A DNA stretch of 64,000 nucleotides from Calonectria ilicicola. Taxonomy: Eukaryota > Ascomycota > Sordariomycetes > Hypocreales > Nectriaceae. The notes below the pieces were generated by a model, which had not been told where the DNA came from, ran no database searches, and was given only the letters and a program-made list of their open reading frames with translations. The position numbers and the translations under genes are program-made. Positions 47,059 to 60,400 of this stretch are shown piece after piece. The stretch lies in the NCBI GenBank assembly GCA_020809705.1, contig CP085829.1:4526001-4590000 (forward strand), in the 5' to 3' direction. Numbering within the stretch: position 1 is the stretch's first letter; each line of letters opens with the position of its first letter.

Positions 47059-50000
47059 ATGAATAACGATTATTTCAAGTCTCTGCGAAATGTTTGAGGA
47101 GTTGACAGGATGAACGGGAACACGGTAAAAGGGCATCATCATCAATCACCACGGGTTTTGGAAGACGGGATTTCTAAAAAAGGGAACAATGACATGGGAG
47201 CGCGGTTTTGTATAGGTGATGACATGGCCACATCTGTGATGTTCTCCAAGAGCCGTGAAAAGAAGAGACAGACCCACGACAGACAGTGTCAACAGAAGGA
47301 GTGGGAGATAATGATGGATGCTGTACAATTCCCGGGCATCAGGTATATAGAAGAAAGAAAGGAATAAAAAGCGAGCCGATTATACGAGCTAAATGGTTTT
47401 CTGATGAAACGGTCAAACTAGAGAGTGAATGACGAACAACTCTGTCCAAGTGAGTTTGTAGTTGCTGTCAAGTACGAATGGGGGGCATGTAAGAGGGATC
47501 CCGCAGACTTGGGGGGGATGTAGAAAGATGTAAGAGATGAAATGGGACACAAAAGATGGGGGGCCAGCTGTAAACACAAAGAAATCGCGGGGTCATTCCT
47601 GATGGTCTGATAATATGTAGGATGACTTCTGACGACATGGTTGACGATGCATGGCGGCGGTTAAGTGATGGCGGTGAGGCAAAGAACAAGAAGCTGGAGA
47701 GAGAATGGGGGTCAAGCAGACGAAAACCTCAGCCGACAAGTTATCGTCAAAACACGGGGGGAGGCAGCCCGTTTACCTTGGTTACCTTGGGTGAACTGGT
47801 ACATTCCCCAAGTCCTCTCCCCCCCTTTCAATCAGCCAATCCGCTGGCTGGTGCTTTTTGGGGTGTGATGAATCATGCACGATGCAAGGCAGCAGAGTGG
47901 ACCCGAGCTGCAGCTGGCAAAGAAAGAAGAAGGAAGTCGAGGGCGGCGGCGGCGTCGTGCCAGCGTTGGTGGAGTCTTTTGCTGATCCCGTTCCTCGAAC
48001 CGTTGCGGGTAACGGAGGCCCAAGACAGGAAGGATGTTGTTACGACGGCAGGCTTCGGGAGATCGCTGTAACTCGACGCCCGCCAGCTTGGGCGAGCGTC
48101 TGTTAGTGCTGGACGTTGACGATAATATGTCGGGATGTGAATTGCTATGGGGTGAAGGAAGGGGTTTTTGGCAGAGGAGGGGGTGTATACCGGTGTCAGT
48201 TGTGACGGACGAAAAAGAACCGTAAAGTTCCGAGACGGTCTCGGGACGGAGGGGGGGAGAATGAGGAGGGCGTCAAAGCGGTGACGACAAATGAATGCCG
48301 TGTAGATAACTATTTTATCCAAAGTGCAGCATCGGCAGCCGTGCCGGGTAAGCTACATCGCAGCGGCCCAGCGGATCGGGAAGGGGGGGATTATGGTGTA
48401 ATAATTTTTTTTTGGAGAACAAAGGTCAGACTGAGACCTTGGTGGTGGGGAAAAATGGGGAGCGGGCGTGCGGCGTGGGAGGTGAGACGGCGGCGGCTGT
48501 GGGGATGTGGACGGTGACAGGCCAACGGCAGGGCACGAGGCAACGGAAGGTTGCCGAGCTGTCATGGATGACATGTACGCCGGCCGGGCATGGACGGGAT
48601 CGTGAAAGGAGGCGGCGACGGCGGCGAGGGTGTTGTTTAATTTTTCATAATTCTTTTTTTCTTTATCCCCTCTGTATGTATGTGAAGCTGCATGTGGATT
48701 TGGATAGGTAATGAGGGGGGCGGGGGCATTGCAATACCATGACGATATTGATGGAGCATGACAAGCAAAACAAGGAACTCCTTCATGACGATCCAAGGAG
48801 TTATAGTATTTTACGGTAATTGATGCCGGCGGCGGGAGCTAGGATCTAGGGTCCCAGGACGGGAGCCAAGATGAGATATCAGATACGGTCATGAAGGTCT
48901 GTCTCTTAATCGTTCGCGATAGTCGGCTTGCGGTTACATACGGAAGTTGTTTTCGGGCCTCATTACAGCGAGACATTTCAGCCTACGGGGATTTGACGGA
49001 GATGGCATGCTTGTTTTCTAGAGAAGCTAGGAAGAATTTGGACAAGGGAAAAGGAAAGGATCGCCAGGCCTGTCTATATCTTGTCGTCAGGCACTTATCG
49101 GGCGTCACAGGGTAGTGTCGCAGAGGGAACATGAGCATGTCCGGAGGACAAGGTGGTGGTGGTGGTGGCGGCGGCGGCCTCAAAGGTGTGAGACACGGCG
49201 GGCTGCACACTGACTGGACCAGGAAATAGGGTCCGAGTTTCGGGAACAGGATGCACGACTTTGACCTTGATGTGAAGTTGCAGGATCCGAGGTGTGAGAT
49301 GCAGCTCGCAGGTCTGGAAGTTAGCCGAGCTATGGAGCACAAGCGCCCGCAAATCTCAAGGGGGGATGCGTCTTCTTCACCAGGGGAAAAAAGAAAAACG
49401 CAAGGTGAGCAAAATAGGGCGTGTCGATAGAGCCACAAAGAAGACTTTTTCCGTGCCTGAGCGACAACTAGCGGAGCCTGAGAGTTGCAGCCTCCGCTCT
49501 CCACCTCCAGCTTTTTTCCCATCTGATTCCGGATCCCGGTGTATGTACCATGTCCCCTCCCCCGTTCCAGGCCCGTTCCATTTACAACACAGCCCGCATA
49601 CCCGCATAGCCAAAACGTAAACGAGACGGAGGGCCCAAAACGAACGGCAAAACAGGTATCAGGTACTCAGCCCGGGAGAAGTCGGAATGTCAGATGTTCG
49701 GCGGCCAGTACCAACACTGCGGCGACCCAGCGAGCGGGAAGCGTCTTGTGGGCCAATCAAGATGGCCCCACGGCTCCAGGGGACTAGAGCAGGATACGGT
49801 CAACACCACACGGGGACCCATGCAAAGTACTGTACGTCACTCCGGAGGTTGAATGCCGGCAGGTGTGCATATCTGCATTATCGTGGTCGTGACCTTTTCC
49901 CCCTGCGACAGGACTGGATAAGAGCATGCGTGTGGGTTCCCGAAAGTCTCTTTTTTTCCTTGCGGCGACTAGCGGGGTGTGCAATGGGAGGTTGAATGTG

Positions 50001-53000
50001 AGTTGTGACGGGAAAAGAAACTGGAAGGTCGCCGCTGTGGATTCGATTCGCTCGTGTAATCTCGTCTCTTGTTGCTATTACTGGCCCGGTCCATCAAGTG
50101 CGGCTGGGACTTTGAATTTTCTTCACCGAGTCGTGACCTGAGCTCGACTGGGATACGGACGGGGCCGCAAGGTGAAGCAAAGGTCATGTGGACAATGGCA
50201 TTTTGGATTGATTTCCCGGGGAGAAGCTAGGGACACGCCGGCTAGTCGATTTGCTTCGGGACCAGGGCACGATGGAATGGGCGTGATGGCGAACAACAGG
50301 GACTAAAGACGACCGTGGGAAAAAAGTTTGAAGGGGGGCGTTTTCCTGGGGCGGGTACGGACGGAGTACAAGGGATCGAGTCTAGATTTGATCCAGATTT
50401 TCGTCCTCGTCCAGGGGGTGTTTCCGGGGAGGAGGGAATCCCATTACCGAAATGTGGTCTCGTGAGGTGAGCCATGTGGTGGACGGAAATAGTAGGGTCA
50501 ACGTGAAGAGAGACCCAAGGTACTTGTCAAGTACTGAGGGCCCGAGGTGGGTTCGGGGCAACACAGGTACCTCCGAGCGACACTTTGTGGGTCGTTCTTT
50601 TTTAGGGACGGTGCTACGTATGCTTGAATTTTCAAATTTTTCAAGTTGTCGGGACATGCAAGGGCACCAGGGCAATGCACTGGCAGATGGAACAAAAATA
50701 ATAATTAAAAAATGCGTGCTCTGCAGTGGCAGCAGCGAAATCGACTTACAAGAACGAGACGGGTGGTGGCGGGCTGTGTGTGTGTGGTTAGCCATGGCAA
50801 ATCGCGGGGTAGGGAAGGGTGGGAGGGGCGGCTACTGTTACGGGGGGAAAACTGAGGGGGGAACATTTGAAATGGCCTGGCCACGAGGGAGACGTGCGTC
50901 TGCAGACGACAGTAAAGGTGAACATCCAACGCCCCTCCCCTGTCTCTGTCGGTATGGACTGCCCTTACCGCCCAGTACGCGTACTGTACCACGTCCACTG
51001 TATTGTAGTATGCAGCACCTCCCATTCCATCCCATCCCCTCGGGCATTGATATCAAACATGGAAGGCCAAGCGAATGAATGCAATTTGCATCCATGGCAC
51101 ATGGACAACCCGCAGCAGCTGACGGCTGCGGGCCCGTACCGATGGATCAATGACCACGGGGCGGTGCATCCAGCCCGCGTCCGCACCTGCATCTGTCATT
51201 GCAATTGACGAGCCACGACGCCCTCAAACTGGACGGACATGGACATGTACAATACAAGTTCCAGGGGGGAGGGGGGGGATGGTGCAGCAATTTTCAACTC
51301 TGGCTGGGGGTGCCACTTTTGCATCTCGGAACCATGCCGTGGCGGTGGATGTCTTTCTTGTTTTCTTTGCAAGTCTGCTGACCAGCTCACGACTTCACTC
51401 CGGGTGACCTCGCAAAAGGGTTAGAGAAGAAAAAAAAAAAGGAAAAAACTCCACTGGGGGAACGTTTACCAGGCTTGGCAGGATTGACATTGTCTTTGCT
51501 TTTTGCCCTGTCCCCTTCTGCTTCCCCGTTCCTCCGCAATTTCAGCCCTAGGTACGTGCGTGTTCCTGAGCCACCATGTCGCCTTGTTTCTTCGCCCGTG
51601 GGGCATCCGCCGGCTGCTAGACAGAGCTTCTTCATGCGTCCGGATACTTTCCGGATGTGTTTTCGCACTCTTTTTCCTTTCGGTCGTTTTGGCCGGGTTG
51701 GTCTTCACCCGACACGTACCGTGCGCCCCAAGTACAGTCTTGGGCAAGCCAAGTCTCTTTTCCCTCCAATTTGCTGCATGTGAACCAAGTGGTCAATCGT
51801 TGTAACCTTTAAAGCGTTACGTACCAAGTACCCCATCAACCTCCAACCAGCTGTCGGCCCCCCCTGGTCCCTCGATTACCCGTTAGGTCATCGCAGCTTG
51901 CATCGCAGCCAATCGATGGCTCCCGCTGCCAAGGGCCCTTTGCAGCATTTGCAGCCCGCGTCGTACCGGATCCTTGATGCAGCACCAGCACGTCCCATCT
52001 ATCCTCTTCAGGATTCATCCGTATCATCATCGTCATGATCCAGCAACAACACACGTTCCCCCCTTTAGTCTCCAGCCTCCGAAGGCCCCAATTTTGCTCC
52101 TTCTTTGAAGCATGCCCCTCTAGCTCTCGTCTTGCTCCTAGTATCGTCCCTCCTTGCGGCCGCCCCGTGCGTGGCCCGGGCTAGTGGAGTTCCAAGGGCC
52201 CGGGAAAACAGTAACAAGGCGCCCAGGGGAAGCGGACTAGAATTCGCCTCCTGGACAAAAAGTATCACGGATGTACCCGGAAGAGCCCAGGCCTACGAAA
52301 CCAGTCGTGTACATCCAGTACCAGGTGCCGCACCGTAACGCCGCAAAAGCTAGACTTCCCGACCACCCACCCCTCCTGAAAAAACAATGTAAGAATGCAT
52401 GCTGAATCTGTAGGAGCTAAGTCGAGAACCCCAAGGCTTGTTTCCCACCCCTGCCTACCATTATCTAATGAGTCGTCATTTTACGGAATGGTGCGGCTGC
52501 AGGCTTGCGTTTTGGCTCTGGGGCTGGCTGCGAGGGAGGGGGAACAGTGAAGTTTTTTGCCCTTGCGGCATGTACTCGAACGGCGATCATGACGACAAGT
52601 ACACGTCCGCCAGTAGACGAGGAGTTGAATGGAACACACACAAAGGTTAAAAAAAAAAAGTCAGGTTGAGAAGCAGTTGAAAAGGAAGAATTCAAAAGAG
52701 GGGAAGCAAACGAAGAACTTGGCATCTTCATCATCATCATCATCATCACTAGATTCCGGGATCTCTGGTCTGATAGTCATCTAGTTTTGATACCAGATCT
52801 TGCCCACACAAACATCACCATCACCAATACGCCATACACTTGGCATCATACACTGCTCTCCGCCTCTCCACTGTGCCTCCTGCATCATCCGCATCTCCCC
52901 TCTTTTTTTTCCGTTGCTGGATCCCCCTTCGCCGCCATTGCTAGGCTTCGTCTCCAATCGTCGACAAGGCCCCAAATCGCCAACCCTACGCCCCCCTGCC

Positions 53001-53443
53001 TGCCCGGGATCCATGCACACGCCGCCGCTGCTGCGCCTGGACCTGGACTCTTCCTGATTCTATTCCTGCTGGCCCCGGACCCGGGATACCGAACGGCACT
53101 GTGGGCTCCTTGACTCGGAACTCTTGGACTGAACTACGCTGACCGGGGTGCCCGCCCACACCTCACACCTCCCAAATCGTCGTCCCGCAACTTGAACCCA
53201 GCTGGCGTCACGGTACCAAGAATTCATTCCGGTTTGAATTCGTGCCCGTCACCTGCAACGCCTCGTTGGGCCCACCTCGCGCTTGTCCCCAGTCATCCCA
53301 GAGCCTCTGGGCTACTCCATCCTCGGTTTCGACTCCCAGCGGGCACTATCTGGCGCTTCCGTTGTAGAGAAGTACACCGCGACATCCACACCCCCCGGCG
53401 TCTCTTTACACATCGCGGCCTCGTCGCAAAAGATATAATAGCC
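47059..53443. other. 6.4-kb stretch with no supported gene
   Basis: Between eRF3 and PEPCK. The first few hundred bases are eRF3 3' UTR and the last ~600, C/T-rich, are the PEPCK promoter and leader. Between them I find only short overlapping frames. A frame near 52105 resembles a signal peptide but opens with TTG and has no ATG. Small repeats: GGT/GGC triplets at about 49149-49176 and (CAT)n at 52727-52748. Confidence 0.6.
52727..52748. repeat. (CAT)n microsatellite
   Basis: Seven tandem CAT triplets in the presumed upstream region of the PEPCK gene. Confidence 0.9.
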
Positions 53444-56400
53444 ATGAAGGACCCCGTCTTTCGAACATCATCTCCCTACATCAATCCTTCAGTCAAAGGC
53501 CCAAAGTCCCAGATACAGGCATCAGGTCTAGATTTGCGCAAAAGTGAGTTGGTTCTACCTTCAACGCCTCTCCCAACCCACCTCTTCCCAATGCGCCCTC
53601 GCAGCCAAGGGAAAACGCTCTCCAAAAACATTCAACTTTCGGGCAAAGCCAAAAAAGCCGTACTGACATTTTGGCTTAGTGATTTCAAACGCTGTTAACA
53701 AGACTTCTCTTCACCCTTCGGGTGTCGCGTGAGTACCACCCTTTACCGTCGAACGCCTGGAACGTCCCAACTAACACCAACCTTCACTAGTCCTCATGTG
53801 GAACACACTGAGATTGGTACGATTAGGCTCTCACCGGCATTGCGCATTTTGCCCGCCAATTGACGGATTCTAACACCCATTCCAGAGCAGGAGCTTCACG
53901 ACAAGGCGCACATCGACTATGACCGCGTCGCCATTGTACGCCCTCCTTGGCCCCAATTACACCAAAAATCACATGAAAGCTGACTCTCGAATCTGCAGAT
54001 CGCCAACCCTTCAGTCGCTGCCCTCTACGAGGATGCCCTAGTATACGAGATGGGCACTGCCATCACCTCCAGCGGTGCTCTGACTGCCTACTCTGGTGCC
54101 AAGACTGGCCGATCTCCCCTCGACAAGCGAATTGTCAAGGAGCCTTCATCCGAAGAGAACATTTGGTACGTTGCATCACATTTCTTGGCCTTGAGTCTGG
54201 CCTCAATTTCGCTCTGATGCCTCGGTATTGGCGCGAATGAATCGGACCCAAGGACCAGAGCTGAGGTGATCATGCGGCTAACATTGAATTCACAGGTGGG
54301 GCCCCGTCAACAAGCCCATGACTCCTGATGTAAGTGACATTTGCTGAGCGTTGCGCTCCTTGATTTGCACCCAAAAATTTCCCTCCAATTTCCTAAATCT
54401 GCCTTTCTGCCTTCTTCCACTTCTGGTCTGGGTGCCACGGCAAAAACTGCAAAATCACAAGCCAAGGCGACGACGAGCCATAAGCCGAACGGGCATTCCA
54501 CCCGTCTCGGAAATCGAAGTCCCTTTGCCCCGAGGATACCCGGAACCGCAAGCACCGGCGCGTCATGGCTCACCGTGGTGCTTATTCTCTTACCAATTGC
54601 GCGGCCGCTGGTTGGCAGGGGCCTGGGCAACCACTTCGTGGCAATTGGCCTTGAGTGGTTCCTCTGGTTCTAGCCCCCGATGCCTGTCCCCGGTTCCTTC
54701 CCCTGAAGCCTCCGAGCGTTGGCGTCATGGGACCCGGCAATGGCAGTGGCGACCCCGCAGTCTTCGCAGCGCCGCTTCTGCCAAAGCCTTTACCAGGCCC
54801 TCTGCTTCCAGCCTCCTGCCACAAGCCCAGTACCCCACTTTCCTGCTATTCTCCCACCACCCCAGCCGGACATCACACTCCCAGGCAGGCGCAGCCGAGC
54901 GAGTAGTCTCGATCAACTTCCGAGACCTGCCCCAGCCCGGGCCCGAGCGCCGACGTGCCCCTCTTTGCCCCGAACCACGATTTTTCCCGACTCGGCGCAC
55001 CGCAAGTGTCCGTTTTGGGAAATTTCGGAACCCCATCTGTTACCCCAACTTTGTAGATTGATGCAACCCCAAGATTGAACCTGGAGGCTGACAAAATTAT
55101 CTTGACAGGTCTGGAAGATTAACCGTGAGCGTGCTGTTGACTACCTCAACACCCGCAACCGCATCTACGTCGTCGACGGCTACGCTGGCTGGGACGAGAA
55201 GTACCGCATCCGTGTCCGTGTTGTCTGCGCCCGCGCCTACCATGCTCTCTTCATGCGCAACATGCTCATCCGCCCCTCGCGAGAGGAGCTTGAGCACTTC
55301 CACCCCGACTACACCATCTACAACGCCGGCTCTTTCCCCGCCAACAGATACACCGAGGGTATGACCTCTGGCACTTCCGTTGCCATCAACTTTGACCAGA
55401 AGGAGATGGTCATCCTCGGTACCGAGTACGCTGGTGAGATGAAGAAGGGTGTCTTCACTGTCCTCTTCTACGAGATGCCCATCAAGCACAACGTCCTGAC
55501 CCTCCACTCCTCTGCCAACGAGGGCAAGAGCGGCGACGTCACTCTCTTCTTCGGTCTCTCCGGTACTGGCAAGACCACTCTCTCCGCCGACCCCAACCGA
55601 GCCCTGATCGGTGACGACGAGCACTGCTGGAGCGACAACGGTGTCTTCAACATTGAGGGTGGCTGCTACGCCAAGTGCATTGGCCTCTCCGCTGAGAAGG
55701 AGCCCGATATTTTCGGCGCCATCCGCTACGGTTCCGTCCTCGAGAACGTTGTCTTCGACCCCGAGACCCGTGAGGTCGACTACGACGACGCCACCCTCAC
55801 CGAGAACACTCGCTGCGCCTACCCCATTGAGTACATCTCCAACGCCAAGATTCCTTGCCTCTCCGAGAACGCTCCCTCAAACATCATCCTCCTCACATGC
55901 GATGCCCGTGGTGTCCTGCCTCCCATCTCCAAGCTCGACCGCTCGCAGACCATGTTCCACTTCATCTCCGGTTACACCTCCAAGATGGCCGGTACTGAGG
56001 ACGGCGTCACTGAGCCCCAGGCCACCTTCTCCAGCTGCTTCGCCCAGCCCTTCCTTGCTCTGCACCCCATGAAGTACGCCAAGATGCTTGCCGACAAGAT
56101 CGAGCACCACAAGGCCAACGCCTGGCTCCTCAACACCGGCTGGGTCGGTGCCGGTTTCGCCCAGGGCGGCAAGCGATGCCCCCTCAAGTACACCCGTGCC
56201 ATCCTCGACGCCATCCACTCCGGCGAGCTCGCCAACGTCGAGTACGAGAACTACGGTGTCTTCAACCTCCAGGTCCCCAAGACCTGCCCCAACGTCCCCG
56301 CCGACCTGCTCAACCCCCAGAAGGCCTGGACCGCCGGCGAGGAGTCCTTCAACAACGAGGTCGTCAAGCTGGGCAAGCTCTTCCGCGAGAACTTCACCAA

Positions 56401-56452
56401 GTACGAGAGCGAGGCCACCGAGGACGTCGTCAAGGCCGGTCCCCAGGTTTAG
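53444..56452 (+). CDS. Phosphoenolpyruvate carboxykinase (ATP)
   Basis: Cytosolic ATP-dependent PEPCK (acuF/acu-6/PCK1 type): oxaloacetate + ATP to PEP, the committed step of gluconeogenesis from acetate, lipids and amino acids. Exons: 53444-53543, 53680-53728, 53791-53816, 53886-53935, 53999-54165, 54296-54329, 55109-56452. All joints keep frame and give [10 protein letters not shown], then [20 protein letters not shown] and [19 protein letters not shown]. The catalytic core has the P-loop GLSGTGKTT and the metal-binding LIGDDEHCW. Total 589 aa if the ATG at 53444 is used. The conserved fungal start would instead be Met34, whose codon is split A|TG by the first intron; that reading gives 556 aa, nearer yeast Pck1. 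The 779-bp intron is very long for this genome. Glucose repression is expected from the family; I did not identify the sites. Confidence 0.93.
54330..55108 (+). other. Unusually long (779 bp) intron in PEPCK
   Basis: GTAAGT donor directly after TPD and a TTGACAG acceptor before VWKIN. Other introns in this gene are 62-136 bp. It contains open frames on both strands but none resembles a known protein, and no RNA gene is recognised. Confidence 0.85.
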
Positions 56453-57468
56453 AGCGGAGGATTTTCAAGCACTTTTCTTTTTGGTTTCTCTCGCAGAATG
56501 AATTGGTGGTTACACTTTTGGCATTTTCAATTATCTGGGTCGGCGTCTCTCATGGCAGCCAAGCTGCCCTGCTTTTTTCGAGCTATTTGATGGGTCCATT
56601 GGGATGAAGATTGTGTGTAATGAACATTACGAATTTCGAAGCAATAGAAAAAGTACATATTACATTAAAAACCTTGCTGTGCCATTTTGTACAAATGTGA
56701 AACGTGAAGAAAAAAGTGTGGACGATCGTTGCATTCGCCCTACGAACTATACAATACACCCCTTGAAAGATTGTCCCCCTGTGACTTCCATAACTTTAGT
56801 AGCATGGAACTCAACTGCTTGAAGATACTAATCTAATAGTCAAGAAAAGAAAAGAAAACAAAGAAATAAATTATAATAAATCTTATATATACATTATTTA
56901 TTTGAAATTTGGCTGGGAGATGGCGGAAAACGGTAGAGGGGGTATAATCTTTCGGGGATTGTTTTGTATTCTGGACTGATCATCAGATGCATAATTCCCA
57001 AGTCATTGACATCCTAGCATTCATAAGGAAGATGTTCTCTGCTCTGGCTCAAAAGTGAATCATGTGAGAGGCATTCCCATTTTCATTCAAGTATTTTCAA
57101 ATTTTAGATTTTTATTTTCGTCATTAAAATAACCTTCAAAGACTGTTCGTGTTAGACTTTTACTTATCAGGCGTTCATGTGGAAATGCTGCACCTGAGCA
57201 GATCGTAACCCATGCCGCATTCAAGTACCTGCGGGATAATGGCACTGTGAGCGGGGGTTCCTTGCTCACGGTAGTGCCGATCCTGGGTGTGGCTCCATGT
57301 AGTTAGTGCACTCTGCCACAGTGCTTTACGCGGGCGCGCCACACTTTAACCCTAGTTGCTGGGCCATTTTGTTTTTGAAGCGGGCAAACAACAAACCAAC
57401 AGCCAGGCACCGAGGGCAGGTATCGGCTTCACACTCACTCACACACACGCACACGCCGCGACCGGCAC
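56453..57468. other. Intergenic region
   Basis: PEPCK 3' UTR followed by the SNF2 promoter. AT-rich with A-runs and TATATA near 56820-56900, then more mixed sequence and a (CA)n-like patch at about 57433-57454 just upstream of the SNF2 ATG. No gene seen. Confidence 0.6.
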
Positions 57469-60400
57469 ATGCAATTTGACGACGCGAGGCCAAAGCCTTA
57501 TTTCAAACCCAGTGCGCCTACGAAACCGGGCGGCTCGTTTGCATTTAAGCCACGGACGACGCTGTGCTCAACTCAGCAGCCCAACTTTCCCAAGCGTCGA
57601 CCGCCACTCCAGGAACTCGCCAACCTTTCCACCACAACATCGGCGAGCAACGCCCTCAGAAAGAATAATAAAACACGACTGAGCGATATCACCGCTCTTC
57701 GAGACCTAGGCACCATGGTCAAAGAACGAGCGCCTCCTAAGGCGCCCCTACAGTCTATCAAGCCTAATGCGGGGGCCAGTGCCCGCGAAGACTCCCCAGA
57801 CGACTTTGTCGACATGTTCAACAAGAGCTTCTCTCCCCTCAAAGGCAACACTCAAAACGAACCAGCCGATCCATTCCCCGGTAGCAGCAAGCCCAAATTT
57901 GGCCATCCTAAGATGGTGTCCTCTCGCAAGCAGAAAGCAGACCCCTTCTTACGACAGAAGACCAGACCAGAGCACCACCTCGATTCAGGCAGAATTTCAG
58001 GCCCTAAAGGCCCAACTTATCAAGACCGAAAACCCCCACCAATGCAGATGTTCAACTCAGTGACCTCATCTGTCCCCTCATCTTCGTCACGAAGCCATTC
58101 CGACGAGGTGTTCTATACAGACCCCACAAAAGCGGGGGAGGATCTCAAGGCCTTGTTGGAGGGAGGAATGGATGACGATGATGATGAAGAAGAAGATGAG
58201 GAGAATGTAGATGAGGAGAAGAAGCCGCAAGAGACGCAGGCATCACAGCAGTCCAAGGACGGTGAAGCTGGGGCTGATGTTAATGATGAAGCCGAAGCGA
58301 AGAAAACAGACCCGTCTAGGATCGTCAAGGATGGTACGGTGAATGGCCTCAAAGTGAAGCTCCTGCCCCACCAAGTTGAGGGTGTCAATTGGATGCGGGG
58401 TCGAGAACTTGGCCCTGTCAAGAAAGGAAAGGTTCCCAAAGGAGGCATCCTCGCTGATGACATGGGTCTTGGTAAGACTCTGCAGACCATTTCCCTGATT
58501 CTTACAAACCAGAAGCCCAAAAAGGATGCCCCTGGGTGGAAAAAGGCCTATGACAAGATTGAAAAGACAACACTGGTGGTTGCACCGCTTGCTCTGATCC
58601 GCCAGTGGGAAAGCGAGATCAAGGAAAAGGTGGAAAAGTCCCACGGACTGAAAGTTTGCGTGCATCACGGGCCACAACGAACCAAGAAGCCTGAAGATCT
58701 GGCTCTTTATGACGTTGTTGTCACCACTTTCCAGATTCTTGTTTCCGAACACGGCAACTCGTCTGATGCAGAGAATGGCCCCAAGGTTGGCTGCTTCGGA
58801 AACCACTGGTGGCGAGTCGTTCTTGACGAAGCTCACACCATCAAGAACCGCAACGCCAAGGCGACCAAGGCTTGCTACGCTTTGCGTTCCGAGTATAGAT
58901 GGTGTCTTTCCGGAACACCCATGCAAAACAACCTCGACGAGCTCCAGTCCTTGGTCAAGTTTCTGCGCATCCGGCCGTACGATGATCTCAAAGAGTGGAA
59001 GGCCCATATTGATCAGCCCATGAAAAGCGGCAAAGGCCATATTGCCATCCGCAGACTGCATAGTCTCTTGCGCTGCTTCATGAAGCGACGAACAAAGGAG
59101 ATTCTCAAGAAGGATGGTGCCCTTAACCCCGGTGGTAAGCCATCAACTGAGGGCGAGGGATCCGCAACTGGTTTCAAGGTTACTGAACGCAAGGTTGTGA
59201 CTGTATCCACCAAGCTTTCTCCCGCTGAGCGCAAGTTTTACGACCGACTCGAGGCCCGCGCTGACCGAAGTATCGAGGCCATGATGCGCGGCCGTGTCAA
59301 CTACGCCAACGCGTTGACGCTGCTGTTGCGATTGCGCCAGGCATGCAACCACCCGAAGTTGGTGGAGGGCAAATTGGAGAAGGATAAGGATGCCATGTCA
59401 ACAGACTCCAACCAGAAGACACAAGATGCAGATGTTGATGCTTTGGCTGATATGTTTGGAGGCATGGGAATTGCGTCAAAGAGCTGCAACATCTGTGGTA
59501 GACAACTGAATACCATTGATTCGCGACTAGGTAGAGAGATCTGCACTGAGTGCCGCGATGACCTGGAATATTTCAATAGCCAGGGGCAGCCAGAGGAGAA
59601 GGAATCTAAGAAGAAGTCCAAGAAGGATAGAATCAAGAAGAAGAAGTCCAAGTCGGCTGAGAAGAAGGCCAAGGCCAAGGCAGAGGAAGAGGAAGATGAA
59701 TCGCCAGTGAAAACTGGTGCCCGCCGTCCACGCAACCGCAACGCCATCGTCGATAGCGATGACGAAGAGGAAGACGAGTCACCAGTGAAAGCTAGTGCCC
59801 GCCATCCACGCAACCGCAACGCCATCGTTGATAGCGACGACGAAGATGAAGAGGAGGCCGATGGCAGCTGGCTTGTCGGAGAGGATCAACAGGGCTCTTT
59901 GAGATTAGGCAAAGCTGGTGGCTCAGAGGACGAGAATTGCGAGGGAGGCGGCGACTCGCTGGGCTCAGAAGACTCGGAAGACGAAGAGGACAGTCAGGCT
60001 CAAGACCAGAGCAACCTCAGCAGCTTCGTGGTTGATGATGAAGTTGCCAAGAAGGAAAAGGGCTACCAGTCAGCAGACGAAGTTGCTGACGACGACTCAT
60101 TGCTGTCGCTTTCGGCTCTCACGCAGAAAATGGCAGCTCACACACTAGACGAGGGAGCAGACACCTCTGTTGCAGACACTTCGGCCGCAGACTCATCCGT
60201 TGCTGATACTTCAGCAGCGGACACTACTACCGCAGCAGACACCACTACCGCAGATACTACAACAGCCCCCGACTCAGAAGGCGACTCAGAGGCTGACTCG
60301 GAGGCCGACTCTGACGACGATTCAGAGGACGACTCGGATGATGATTCCTCTGCCTTGTTGTCAGATGATGACGATGTTCGCCATGCGGCCTATAACCCGG

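Noticed and set aside
52105..52338. Short frame with a signal-peptide-like start
   Set aside because: Begins with TTG, the nearby ATG is in another frame, and no downstream domain or splice continuation is visible.
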